A stretch of 64,000 bases of DNA, taken from the NCBI GenBank assembly GCA_002077045.2, contig KZ111147.1:600037-664036 (forward strand), given 5' to 3'. The notes beneath the pieces were generated by a model. That model saw only the letters and a program-made list of their open reading frames with translations, had not been told where the DNA came from and searched no databases. Source of the stretch: Rachicladosporium sp. CCFEE 5018 (taxonomy: Eukaryota; Ascomycota; Dothideomycetes; Cladosporiales; Cladosporiaceae). Below, one piece after another: positions 55,270 to 64,000 of this stretch. The position numbers and the translations under genes were made by a program. How positions within the stretch are numbered: the first letter of the stretch is position 1; the number at the start of each line of letters is the position of its first letter.

Positions 55270-55766
55270 TCAATTCGGCGGCCCACCCTTCATCGCAGCC
55301 GCGACCTTCTCACGGAACGCCATATACACCTTCGAGTCGACATACTCCACCAGACGAAAGATCTTCGTTCCATCTTCAGTAAACTCCAGGATCATGACAC
55401 CTTCCAACCCGAAAGGTCCGAGCCTAGTCTCCGCCGCGTTCGTGAACTCGAAGGTCGACTTGTGCGCATCGCCGTCATGCACGTAGTTGCGGAAGTCGTA
55501 CTGTCGCGCCTTGTCAGTCATCATACACGGAGGCGTGGCAAGTAGTGTGGATCTACTTTGATTGGCGTGATGAAGGTAGATCCCAGACGTTTCAGGCCGA
55601 CAATGAGCTCATCTGCATTGACTTCACGAGACTCGACGGATCGGCCAGGCTGTAAGACGCGGGTGAAGCCAGGCGCGAACACGGCTACGATGGCTTCAAG
55701 ATCCCAGGAATTGACATGGGCGAGGAGCTGGGCGATCGTGGCTTTCTGAGCGGCGAGTGAAGACAT
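55270..55766 (-). CDS. SnoaL-like small protein B (tandem paralogue)
   Basis: Exons 55557-55766 and 55270-55500 with a 56-nt intron give 146 residues. The first exon is exactly 210 nt, as in gene A, and the intron falls after the same TPI(V/K) codon. Shared pieces include MSSL(A/T)AQKAT, the VHDGDAHKSTFEFTN block, LGPFGLEGVMILEFTEDGTK and VEYVDSKVYMAFREKVAAA. Gene A and gene B have clearly diverged (about half the positions), so the duplication is not recent. Confidence 0.82.
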
Positions 55767-56087
55767 GTTTGCGGTGTTGCGAGCCGTAGGCTGGATCTGG
55801 GAGATGATCTTTGGTGTTGGGAGCTCATGCTATTGTTGACCGACTTGGCCGTCTTATAGCGATCACAGCGAAGTGAGGTCTGGCATACAGACACCTGGAA
55901 CGGGAGCGGAGAAACAGTATGTCCTAACACCAGTACCAGTGCAGGCTCGCGCTAGCCGTCTTTCGTATCTGTGCTACATCTCAAGGACAACACCCCACGT
56001 GCAAAGGGTGTAGGACTTAGTCGATGAGGATGATCCAGTGGACGCACTCGCTCTCGGGCCTTGGCATTCGGCCGAGAAGACACCCGC
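55767..56087. other. Intergenic between SnoaL-like gene B and erg1
   Basis: 321 bases; promoter of gene B and 3' flank of erg1. Nothing recognised. Confidence 0.35.
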
Positions 56088-57539
56088 CTATACTCTCAGC
56101 TCTGAGAAGATGTACGGGAACAGCACCGCGCACGCCTTGTAAAACACCATGGAGCTGCCGATCGTAGTACGGAACGGCGCGGCCAATATGCCTCCGCTCG
56201 CCACGTAGATCCAGATGGCGTAGACTGCGACGGAGAAGAAATGGTAGATCAACACGAAGGGGTTCCTGATGATCCCTGCCAGGAGGCCAACTGGCCCATC
56301 AACGCAATTCCCCCCTAGCTTAAAGTATTCGAAACAGCCTTGCTGCAATGCTTTGAGTTGTGTATCGTTGGCAGCGAAGAGCGAGTACAGGGCCTGAGCG
56401 AGGATATTGATGACTGAGCTGAGGCTCTTGCGCTGCCAGTGCAGGCGCTTGAGCTGCTTCAGCACAAGCCCAGTACTAGCGAGCGACGGCACGACTGCTG
56501 GATCTAGCAAGTCGGAGAGTAGAACGACGTCGTTGAAAGCCACGGTCATGCCGCCGCCGGTGAGAGGGTGCCGCATGTTCAGTGCATCACCCAGGATTGC
56601 AAGACCGGGAGTGATGTTTTTTTTGGGCGGGAGGAAGGAGTTCGGCATACTGCGAAGTCGGTCTTTCTCGATCGCGGCCTCGAAGCAGGGTCGTACAGCG
56701 GGTGGGAGATTGGGTATGACCACATTTCGAATGTGGCCCTTCACGCCTCCATTTGCGACTGAAGCCGACGTGGTGTTCTCGGGGATGTCGACGAGCGCTC
56801 GTGTCTCGTGGGTACCGATTTGATAGAGCAGAACTGGAGCTCCGTCTCCTAGTATCACATGTCCGTGATTGGGCATCGGCAGTGGCGCATCAATCAACTC
56901 CAGTCCCCAGAACTTTGACTTGGCGACTGGTGTGTCTGTTCTGTACTCCTTCCTGAACTTGCTGGCATACCCGTCCGCGATGATGGTGAGATGTCCGAAG
57001 AAGCTGTCCGGCTTGCCCTGTACATTGGCTTCCACGCCGAGCACTTGTCCAGTATACCCGCTTGTCACCATCTCCGTCGCCGTAGCTTCAATGACAGTGA
57101 CGTTCGGATGAGCCATAGCTTTCTCTCGTAGCCGCTGGATAAATCGCCCATGATGGAATGATCGTCCCTCGGGCCTCTTCCGCTTCGTACCTCTCATCTC
57201 ATCGCTCGCCTCTCCTCCTCGCGCATCTTCAGGATACGGTATCGCCACCTCTTCACCATAGTAGATCACATCATAGCCAAAGACCTTGACTGCATCGATC
57301 TCTTCCAGACAGTCTCTCAAGCCTAGCTTCTCCAGCGCCTGCACGCCTCCTGGCTGAAGAAGTTCACCGACTATTCGGTCGGGCTCTTTGAGGGAGCGTT
57401 CGAGGAGTATCACAGAGCGATCCTGATTTCCCAGTGCGACTGCAACTGCGCAACCCAGAATGCCAGCGCCTACGACTACGACATCTGCCTCGTGATGCTC
57501 GTTTCTCCGTAGTCGCTCTTTCTCTGACGGGGTATGCAT
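56088..57539 (-). CDS. erg1: Squalene epoxidase (squalene monooxygenase)
   Basis: Single exon, 483 residues. It converts squalene to 2,3-oxidosqualene in ergosterol synthesis on the ER or lipid droplets, and is the target of allylamines such as terbinafine. The FAD motif VVVGAGILGCAVA starts at 21; DRIVGELLQPGGVQALEKLG, the GDALNMRHPLTGGGMTVAF block (FAD/substrate) and DTQLKALQQGCFEYFKLGG are diagnostic. Hydrophobic C-terminal segments (GPVGLLAGIIRNPFVLIYHF and FSVAVYAIWIYV) are membrane-associated. The length is normal. Whether it is the only erg1 copy cannot be told here. Confidence 0.95.
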   Translation of the reverse strand: MHTPSEKERLRRNEHHEADVVVVGAGILGCAVAVALGNQDRSVILLERSLKEPDRIVGELLQPGGVQALEKLGLRDCLEEIDAVKVFGYDVIYYGEEVAIPYPEDARGGEASDEMRGTKRKRPEGRSFHHGRFIQRLREKAMAHPNVTVIEATATEMVTSGYTGQVLGVEANVQGKPDSFFGHLTIIADGYASKFRKEYRTDTPVAKSKFWGLELIDAPLPMPNHGHVILGDGAPVLLYQIGTHETRALVDIPENTTSASVANGGVKGHIRNVVIPNLPPAVRPCFEAAIEKDRLRSMPNSFLPPKKNITPGLAILGDALNMRHPLTGGGMTVAFNDVVLLSDLLDPAVVPSLASTGLVLKQLKRLHWQRKSLSSVINILAQALYSLFAANDTQLKALQQGCFEYFKLGGNCVDGPVGLLAGIIRNPFVLIYHFFSVAVYAIWIYVASGGILAAPFRTTIGSSMVFYKACAVLFPYIFSELRV

Positions 57540-58114
57540 CGAGAGGCGATTCGTGAAGGGGTTTGAAGATGCACTGGCACGTTTCGGATTGTAGCAGAGG
57601 GGTTTGTTCGGTGTGATTTATGAGATGGGTAATGTTGTGTTTTATTACGCTAAATTGCAGACGCTCAATGGCACAAGATGGCTCCGTGATCCCAACAATC
57701 GTACGTTCTGTCAATTTCCTCGATGACGGTGGCCCTGCATGCTGTCCCTGGATCGGTTCGCCCACGCCACAACAAACTCAATGCGGCCAAGACTTGCTTC
57801 TACCACCCACCACGTGTGTGCCACGATCCCTTCCATCCAAATATATACCGCTGATCAATTATCAGTCAGCCTGTTCTACGAGGCATGTGATCGAGCCGTG
57901 CTTGTTGTTGCGGAAGGAGATCTGGAGAAGATCGAGAAAGGTGCCAGCACGAGCTCCATTCTCCCGTCAGTGTACCTGCATCACCTTCTCCTTCGAGAAT
58001 TGCATCATGCAGCGAGCGGGGAGCTATGAGAAAGGTAAGATTGGTGACTTGCTATTCACTTTGCCTCGTCGCTACAGTCCTCTTTCTTCATCAGCATCTA
58101 CGTGAGAAGAAGCT
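57540..58114. promoter_or_regulatory. Divergent intergenic region between erg1 and aldo-keto reductase
   Basis: 575 bases between opposite start codons. No sterol-regulatory-like element (TCACNCCAC type) could be confirmed by eye. Confidence 0.35.
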
Positions 58115-59177
58115 ATGAAGCTGATAGTATCCCTCATCTCCCTGGCGGTGGCCAGCGGAGCACTCGCGCCACCGAGTGGCCAGATCCCCTTCACAGGTGA
58201 AACACCCAAGCCAATGACCAGGGAATCCATTCCACTGCTCGGCTTCGGAACCTGGAACTTAGACCGCAGCAATGCCTCAGAGGCAGTATCATTCGCGATC
58301 CAGTCTGGCTTCAGACACATTGACTGCGCAGCCGCGTACGGCAATGAGGAGCTAGTAGGCAAGGGCATCGCTGATGGCCTCGCTAAGACTGGTCTCTCGA
58401 GGGAAGATCTATGGATTACCAGCAAGTTATGGAATGACCAGTAAGACCATGAGCTTCGTTGTGATAGCCCGTAAAGCCTGACGCGTTCACAGTCATGGCG
58501 CTAAAAACGTACCCATTGCTATCGCCACTTCTCTCGAGAAGCTCGGCCTCGACTACCTCGACCTTTACCACATCCACTGGCCCGTAAGTTCCAAGAACAA
58601 GAAGAACCATATCGGCTACAAATCCACCTATGCGGCGATGACCAAGCTTCTCGAGGCCGGCCAGGTCAAGCACCTCGGCGTCTGCAACTTCTCGCCCTAC
58701 CAGCTCGATGATCTCCTCAACAGCACGTCTCACCCGCCATCCGTCCACCAGATGGAACTGCACCCCTACCTTCAGCAGACCGAGTGGATCGACTGGCATT
58801 CCAAACACGGCATCCACGTCACAGCCTACTCGCCTTTCGCCGGCGCGAACCCAACTTACGACCCAGGCGAGCCACCACAACTTCTACACAACGATGTCAC
58901 GCAACGCATCGCTAAGAAGCGGAAGTGCACGCCCGCGCAGGTTCTGCTAGTATGGGGCATCAGTCGCGGGACGTCAGTGATCCCAAAAAGTAGTCATGCG
59001 AACCGCATCACGGAGAATGTGGGAGCACTGGACTGCAAGCTCGAGAAGAGCGATTTCAAGGAGCTGATCGGGTTGGGGAAGTGGCATCATCGGTTTGTCA
59101 ATCCGAGTAAGTCTTGGGGGGTGGAGTTGTATGAGGGACTGGAGGACTCGGAGGGGAAGCATGGGAAGAGTGCTTAA
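58115..59177 (+). CDS. Aldo-keto reductase with N-terminal signal peptide
   Basis: Exons 58115-58440 and 58493-59177 with a 52-nt intron give 336 residues. It is an NADP(H)-dependent carbonyl reductase of the AKR superfamily. The tetrad is visible: Asp70 and Tyr75 (RHIDCAAAYGNE), Lys104 (WITSKLWND) and His137 (YHIHWPV). GVCNFSPYQLDDLL and the cofactor-site SVIPKSSHANRITEN are also present. Unusually, a hydrophobic leader (MKLIVSLISLAVASGALAPP) precedes the barrel, suggesting entry to the secretory pathway. The substrate is unknown. Confidence 0.9.
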
Positions 59178-59303
59178 GACGGGGAGCCTGGGACTATCGC
59201 GACGAATTAATAGAGGTAGGCTGATCGTGGCGGAAGACCTTGTTCATACAAGACTATCTCACACCGTTCCCAGCTTCTTACAGCCACTGTTGTGCCTCGG
59301 TAG

Positions 59304-61622
59304 CTATCTCTCCCGCTGTTGCTTGTTCTTGGTAGATCGAACCGATAAGTCGATGATGCCTGTGCTGCCAGGTACCATGTACATGTCCACGCGGGTGAGC
59401 ACGACAAGTCTTTCATTCGCTTCATATGCTGTACGTATGGACTCGATCTGAGCTGTCCTTCTTGCATCCGGCTCGGTCAGAAGTTCGCCAAAAATTGTAT
59501 CGGCTTCCTGACATGCCCACCGCGGGTATGCCCACGCGGACTCTCCCTCCTCTGTATTATCCAATTGCATGGGAAATTGAGCTGCAAAACAAGGCATCCA
59601 ATCGAACCCGGCTTGTGCGATGGCTCTCCTCTTTCGATCAATGTAGGCTATGATTTGATACGCATCCCGCTGCGCTTGTGGCGACGTTTCCCGTTTCGTG
59701 TCACCCTCGTCAGATCGATCGACCACGCCCTGCAATCTGTCACGCAAACCAGAGCACAATTCCGCAACAGCGCGGCTGATATCGTCCTCGGCATGACTAA
59801 GACGCGCAAGAGCTGTCGTCAATACGTGCAAGCCTGCTGTTGCCAATTTAGTGGCACCCTCCGGTATCGGGAATTGTTCAATGAGTATAACGTGCTTCTC
59901 CGCCAGCATGCGATCCAGTGGAGTCGTCTGGTCGCTGAGGCTTAGACACTCAGTGTCGCTGAGCAGAACTCCGAAGTCGAAGCATCGAGCATAGTGCTGG
60001 GATATCTGTCTTACCGTGGATCCGAGCTGCGCAGCATCTCGTGCCGTCGCGGAGTCAAGAGCGTACGTTGGGTTAGAGAGTATGGCCCATACTGTGGCCC
60101 CCGTCTCAGATAGAAGTGGCCCCACGCTTGTGTAGTACCATCTGATCGTCTTGCCCAAGAGAGTGTTAGCATCATACCTGCAAAACCTTTCCCAATTCAC
60201 ACCCATCCTTGCCCATGTTCCCTCAACAGATCTGATGTCAAGTGTAAGAGACCTGCACACAGCCTTGACGACGTTTCTGGTGCCAGCAGAGCGTAAGTCC
60301 TTCCCCAAGACTCCAAGAAGGCGACATATATATGCATGAGAATTGAATCGCATCGCTGCCCAGTTCCCGTCGATCTGCGCCACAGAGCGGAGTTCTGTCA
60401 GGCCCTGAACCATTGCCTGTGCAGTGGCACGATCCGGATCCTCGTAACTGGCCTGCATTGGACCTACTTTTGGCACAACTCCGTACAGCCCGTATATCTT
60501 ATCGCACCAGAGTGTACAGTCCTGCTCAGCGTAGGTATAAACTGCGTCATTGAGCAAAAGTCTGCCAGCACGCGCTCGGTCTGTCGTCCTGACTTTCTCA
60601 TTCAGAAGCCAGTAGACGCGGAGTCTGTTGCTAAGATCCTTCATTTGGGGGAAAATTGGGGTTCTTAAATAGCGGTTCAACTGACTCAGTCGTGAGGATG
60701 GCTCCTCTCCATCACCCATGAAACACATGCCGTACCTCAGACACTCACAAAGGACTCTCCAAGGTATCACAAGGCTCTTGTATCGGATGGTGAGCTGTTG
60801 AGCTAGCAGCATCTCCTGGACTGCCCACAAGCGTGTCCAATAGGGACAGTCAAGGATTGGATCTAACACCCAAACAACTGCGCTTCCGCCGGGGTCGTCA
60901 TCCCATGATCCTGCCCCAATATCGAGCCATTCTCGCAATAAGTCCGTGTGCAGCATCCGGTCGCTTGTGCGGCCTTCAGGGACCCTGAGTGCGTCAGGAA
61001 CTAGGCTCAGCGCCGCCATATCGAAGTATAGCTGCCACATTTCCGGGGCATCATGAATGCTCAAAGGTCGCTCTACTTCAATCGAATTCGAGCCCAGCCA
61101 AGCTACAACCTCAGTCGCGTTGCGGTACACATCTCCCATCAGTGTGACTTGGGTACTCTTCTCCTTCAAGTCCAATTGGTTGATGCAGATAGCATCAACA
61201 TACAGCCAAGCGCGGTCATTCTCATTTCGCCGAATTCGCAAGTAGTCGAAGAGATCGCGCCGCACCTGAAAAGGATAGCCGTCGATCAAAATCGTACGAG
61301 TCGCAGCCTCCGTTCCCCAGCAGTATGACAAAGCCTGATATTGAGGCACATCGTCCAGCGAGTGTATGGCGAGCTCGAAGGTCATGGTTTCGTCTTCGCA
61401 GCTTTCGTTGGTACCGAGTCGCAGCAATCGGATCTGGCGTTTGGAAGGATCGAGCTGATCATAGGGAAAAGATGGCGAGGGGTGGTCGTGTGCGAGCTCG
61501 ATCAGTTCCTGGATTTCGCGCACCTCTGCTAAGGCATCAAACATGCTCCTGAGGACTCTAGTAGGACGTCGCTGGAACAAGGCCAGTACTCTGCGAACCA
61601 CGTTGCTAAGTAGTAGCAACAT
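59304..61622 (-). CDS. HET-domain (heterokaryon incompatibility) protein
   Basis: Single exon, 772 residues. The HET domain spans about residues 90-260: YQALSYCWGTE, AWLYVDAICINQLDLKEKST and VTLMGDVYRNATEVVAWLGS are its three conserved blocks. The rest is helical with RLWAVQEMLLAQQLTIRY and a tail without known domain. HET proteins trigger regulated cell death on non-self contact or act in defence. The N-terminus is hydrophobic-basic (MLLLLSNVVRRVLALFQRRP), possibly a membrane anchor. A TIR element sits 60 bp upstream of the ATG. Confidence 0.92.
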   Translation of the reverse strand: MLLLLSNVVRRVLALFQRRPTRVLRSMFDALAEVREIQELIELAHDHPSPSFPYDQLDPSKRQIRLLRLGTNESCEDETMTFELAIHSLDDVPQYQALSYCWGTEAATRTILIDGYPFQVRRDLFDYLRIRRNENDRAWLYVDAICINQLDLKEKSTQVTLMGDVYRNATEVVAWLGSNSIEVERPLSIHDAPEMWQLYFDMAALSLVPDALRVPEGRTSDRMLHTDLLREWLDIGAGSWDDDPGGSAVVWVLDPILDCPYWTRLWAVQEMLLAQQLTIRYKSLVIPWRVLCECLRYGMCFMGDGEEPSSRLSQLNRYLRTPIFPQMKDLSNRLRVYWLLNEKVRTTDRARAGRLLLNDAVYTYAEQDCTLWCDKIYGLYGVVPKVGPMQASYEDPDRATAQAMVQGLTELRSVAQIDGNWAAMRFNSHAYICRLLGVLGKDLRSAGTRNVVKAVCRSLTLDIRSVEGTWARMGVNWERFCRYDANTLLGKTIRWYYTSVGPLLSETGATVWAILSNPTYALDSATARDAAQLGSTVRQISQHYARCFDFGVLLSDTECLSLSDQTTPLDRMLAEKHVILIEQFPIPEGATKLATAGLHVLTTALARLSHAEDDISRAVAELCSGLRDRLQGVVDRSDEGDTKRETSPQAQRDAYQIIAYIDRKRRAIAQAGFDWMPCFAAQFPMQLDNTEEGESAWAYPRWACQEADTIFGELLTEPDARRTAQIESIRTAYEANERLVVLTRVDMYMVPGSTGIIDLSVRSTKNKQQRER

Positions 61623-61681
61623 TGGAGATCGACCAGTGCACCGCTATGTCTGTGAATGATCAGTATCCAGTACGGAGCAGG

Positions 61682-61912
61682 CACGCGAGTGACAAAAGAA
61701 GCGGACCGCTCAGCAACTATTCTGGATGGAAGTGCTCTTATAAGCCGCGCCGCAAGTGTAAATACATGCCCTAGGCTGTTAGCGAGAGTGTGGTTCCTCG
61801 GATAAATCTCCGGGCAGTGCTAGCAGCAAATCTGCTGTTGCGGTGCGGTCTATACCAGCAATATCGACCGCGCGGAGCTCTAGAGTGGTCCGCTTCTTCT
61901 GTCATTCGCGTG
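61682..61912. mobile_element. MITE-like TIR element, copy 2 (231 bp)
   Basis: A 30-bp terminal inverted repeat matches at 27 of 30 positions, all three mismatches being G/A transitions. The left end is CACGCGAGTGACAAAAGAAG then CGGACCGCTC; the right end at 61883-61912 is its reverse complement. The ends match copy 1 at 4873-5107 almost base for base, while the interior is diverged, with only the inner edges (TTGCGGTGCGGTCTATACC versus ATTGCAGTGCAATATATACT) clearly alignable. A CAGG flanks both sides and could be a target duplication. It lies 60 bp upstream of the HET gene start. Confidence 0.72.
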
Positions 61913-62843
61913 ACAGGCAAGCGTAATAGCGTGATAGAGTCACGAAAGTTCGGGTATCAGTAACCTGAAGCAGTGCCAAAAGAAACGCTCAGCCTCGTGC
62001 GGAGTTGCCTCGTTGCCTTGCTACCCAAGCCTCGCGCAAGGCCAAGTGTTGCTTGCCACTTCACCGCCATGTGAGCGACCAATCAATGTAGCGTAATGGA
62101 GAAACGAAATACTTCCATTGCTCTACAGTGCGACAGCATCGACAGTAACGCCGCCTTCTGGTAGATGATCTCGAATGAGAGAATGAGACGGAATGGGCGT
62201 GCAGCTCTGGAAACCGCCCCTGTCCCTATGGCACAGTGTACATAGTCTGAGGCAGCGGATACTGAACTTTGCTCTGCTAAACGTGCATAAGATCTCAGAC
62301 AAGAAATATTGTGTCAAAGATGGGTCCCTACCAATGTTGGATTGAACGTGATGATTTGAGGCACCTCAGCGAAGAGCAAGTGCTTGGCGCTCATGACTTC
62401 GTGTCCTACATGTACCGCCGTTGCAGCAGATATATTCTAAAGATGCCCTACCAAAATACAACAACGCTCACCCAATCATCCAGTGAAAGATGCTGCGACC
62501 GCTGCAATGTGACACACGATATCCCAATCCGTCGAACAATGCTGCTCCGAAAAGCTATGTCGTGCTCATCAACAAGTCTCGAAGCAAAGCGACAAAGTAG
62601 CCGAGCAGCATCGACAAAATCAGCCAATGGCGGCACTCGCTCCCAAGGATAACAGGTCGTAATGCGAATAAACAACTTGCATGAGAGAACCATGTCATGC
62701 AAGCCTGCCCAGACCGCCACATGCATCCCAGTACGCCGTTCGGGATGTCTGTGTAACGTTGCACAGCTGTGCGACCCCATTCCAATGCTGCACCATCAAT
62801 GCATGGCGGGAAGTTCCAGATCCTCATTCGAGGCTGATGCGCC
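61913..62843. other. Intergenic region, nothing recognised
   Basis: 931 bases between the TIR element and the 3' end of the velvet gene. Short frames have no family motif. With the element it makes the whole HET upstream region about 1.2 kb. Confidence 0.45.
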
Positions 62844-64000
62844 TCACGAGTCCCTCCTTCGCCGCTTCTTCGTCTTGCCTTGCCTCACGGCATTGGCACT
62901 CGCAACAGCAGCAATCTTTGCAGCGACCTCGCCGCCCTCTCCGCTTGCCGTATTCCCACTACCTCGCCCTGTCTCATCCTCATCGCTCGCTTCATCCTCA
63001 TCGTCGTCCTCATCCTCATCACTTCCGCCTTTGCCTCCCTTCTTCCCCTTCCCCTTTCGCGCCTCACTGCCCTTCTTGACACCCACATTCAGTCCCTGTC
63101 TCCTCAGTGCCTTCAATAGCGCACTACTAGCCCTCATACCCGGGAAGTCTTTCGCAGGATACACATCGAAGATGTCTGTCACCACACTCGCGACCGCACC
63201 GTGCACCGCTCCCTTCGTCATGTTCATCGGATCTATCCTCAGCAGTTTGAAGTGCAGTCGATGTTTGCCAGGATTTCTGCAGCTCAGGTCCGGGAAGACG
63301 AAGAACGTTCCTGCGACACCGTGTTCGTCTTTCGCCGGGTAGGGGCTAGCTACCAGAGTGCCCATCAGCTTGCGCGTGGCTGGCATCTCCGGTCCGCCAG
63401 GCGAGGCTTGCGTTTCGTCCTTATCTGTCGATTCGTGTAGGAGCGTGCAATGAAGCGCGAACATAGCATTGTGATCTGCGGCCGGCGCGCCAGTGACACG
63501 ATCAGTAGTGCGGAGTTGAAGGATCGGGGGCGGATCTATCACTCTGCGATCGCGTTCGCCGAAGCCACAAGCGCGGGCTGCGAGTGGTTGCTGCCGGATT
63601 GTGAGCGTGTATACGAAGGGTAGTTCGGGGAGGGTTGCAGGAGGGGCCGGGCCGGTCTGAGGCGATGTGGCGATGGGAGAGCTGAGGTAGCTGCGAGATG
63701 AGGAGTGGGAGCGGGAGGTGGGACTGTAGTAAGAGTCTGCCCGTTCGGCTGGACGAGGTTGAGGTTGTGAGGGCAAGGCCGCGGGTCTATATTGCTGTGC
63801 ATGATGTCGTGGAGATGGTTGGCCTGGGTAATTGGGAGGATGGTCCAGGCGGTGCGACGTGATATGATGTGGATGAGGCTGTCCGAGAGGTTGCGAGTGT
63901 GGCGAGATGGAGGCAGCATGAGTGAATGCTCTGTGCGACAACGCCGGCTCACTACGTTGCTGGCCAGTCTGCGGAGGCGGAGTCGCTGACAGTAAGGCTG
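62844..64000 (-). CDS. velB: VelB-like velvet regulator (5' end outside window)
   Basis: The open frame runs from the stop at 62844 through the right window edge with no ATG after the edge, so the start lies outside; over 380 residues are visible. Velvet proteins are fungal transcription regulators of development, light response and secondary metabolism. The domain shows LTIRQQPLAARACGFGERDR, RVIDPPPILQL, KLMGTLVASPYPAKDEHG, FFVFPDLSCRNPGKHRLHFK and FDVYPAKDFPGMRASSALLK, closest to VelB. The N-terminus is His/Pro/Gln-rich; the C-terminus carries an acidic run (DEDEDDDEDEASDEDE) and a basic end (KTKKRRRRDS), a likely nuclear signal. The roughly 100-residue insertion known from Aspergillus VelB is nearly absent. 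Confidence 0.88.
   Translation of the reverse strand, partial: ALLSATPPPQTGQQRSEPALSHRAFTHAASISPHSQPLGQPHPHHITSHRLDHPPNYPGQPSPRHHAQQYRPAALPSQPQPRPAERADSYYSPTSRSHSSSRSYLSSPIATSPQTGPAPPATLPELPFVYTLTIRQQPLAARACGFGERDRRVIDPPPILQLRTTDRVTGAPAADHNAMFALHCTLLHESTDKDETQASPGGPEMPATRKLMGTLVASPYPAKDEHGVAGTFFVFPDLSCRNPGKHRLHFKLLRIDPMNMTKGAVHGAVASVVTDIFDVYPAKDFPGMRASSALLKALRRQGLNVGVKKGSEARKGKGKKGGKGGSDEDEDDDEDEASDEDETGRGSGNTASGEGGEVAAKIAAVASANAVRQGKTKKRRRRDS

Noticed and set aside
1..64000. CRISPR arrays, rRNA, prophage or plasmid features
   Set aside because: None present; the window is spliced eukaryotic nuclear DNA.

Overview
The window is nuclear DNA of a filamentous ascomycete (Pezizomycotina), most likely a Dothideomycete. 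The signs are many short introns (mostly 49-90 nt, GT..AG), moderately GC-rich coding sequence with C/G-ending codons, and typical filamentous-fungal families: a velvet regulator, a HET-domain protein, a fungal NLR (hydrolase-NACHT-repeat), Chs7, Erg1 and Ptm1. The class is inferred from overall look; no search was run. A run of exactly 100 N at 53043-53142 marks a scaffold join of unknown length.

Layout. 1-3811 (-): large ADF-H-like low-complexity protein, cut by the left edge. 5252-5860 (+): OHCU decarboxylase (urate catabolism). 6607-7449 (+): Gpi12, convergent with a four-helix membrane protein (7475-8170, -). 8630-9706 (+): Chs7. 10265-11537 (-): secreted Thr-rich protein. 12956-13543 (-): Gep4 phosphatase. 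13973-15783 (+): Ptm1-like Golgi protein. 16674-18458 (-): C2H2 zinc-finger protein. 18948-20194 (-): Sec14-like protein. 20692-21042: two truncated gene beginnings fused tail to tail. 22917-24419 (-): Cwc27. 24719-25471 (+): Get5. 25670-27313 (-): GT4 glycosyltransferase, divergent from UDP-glucose dehydrogenase (28134-30238, +). 30975-32228 (-): ketosamine kinase with an in-frame stop. 32898-38390 (+): 1,732-residue NLR. 38488-40259 (-): MFS exporter. 40875-42564 (+): CorA-like protein. 44636-46328 (+): orphan gene. 46558-47568 (-): SARAF-like. 47958-50771 (-): Slp1-type SUN protein. 51085-53042 (+): Mto1, cut by the gap. 53144-54143 (+): 3' part of a Thr/Tyr-rich wall protein. 54387-55766 (-): two tandem SnoaL-like genes. 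56088-57539 (-): Erg1. 58115-59177 (+): aldo-keto reductase with a signal peptide. 59304-61622 (-): HET protein. 62844-64000 (-): VelB-like velvet protein, cut by the right edge.

Most of the window is housekeeping: GPI synthesis, chitin synthase export, cardiolipin, splicing, tail-anchored protein targeting, mitochondrial tRNA modification and sterols. The accessory content is two non-self-recognition genes (NLR and HET), two secreted Thr-rich proteins, an orphan gene, a decaying kinase gene, a broken-gene junction, and two copies of an approximately 230-bp terminal-inverted-repeat element. One copy lies 60 bp upstream of the HET start codon. The element pair, the gene-fragment junction and the NLR microexon that carries the hydrolase serine are the points most worth follow-up. 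Exon junctions were worked out by hand from splice signals and reading-frame continuity; no transcript data were available.
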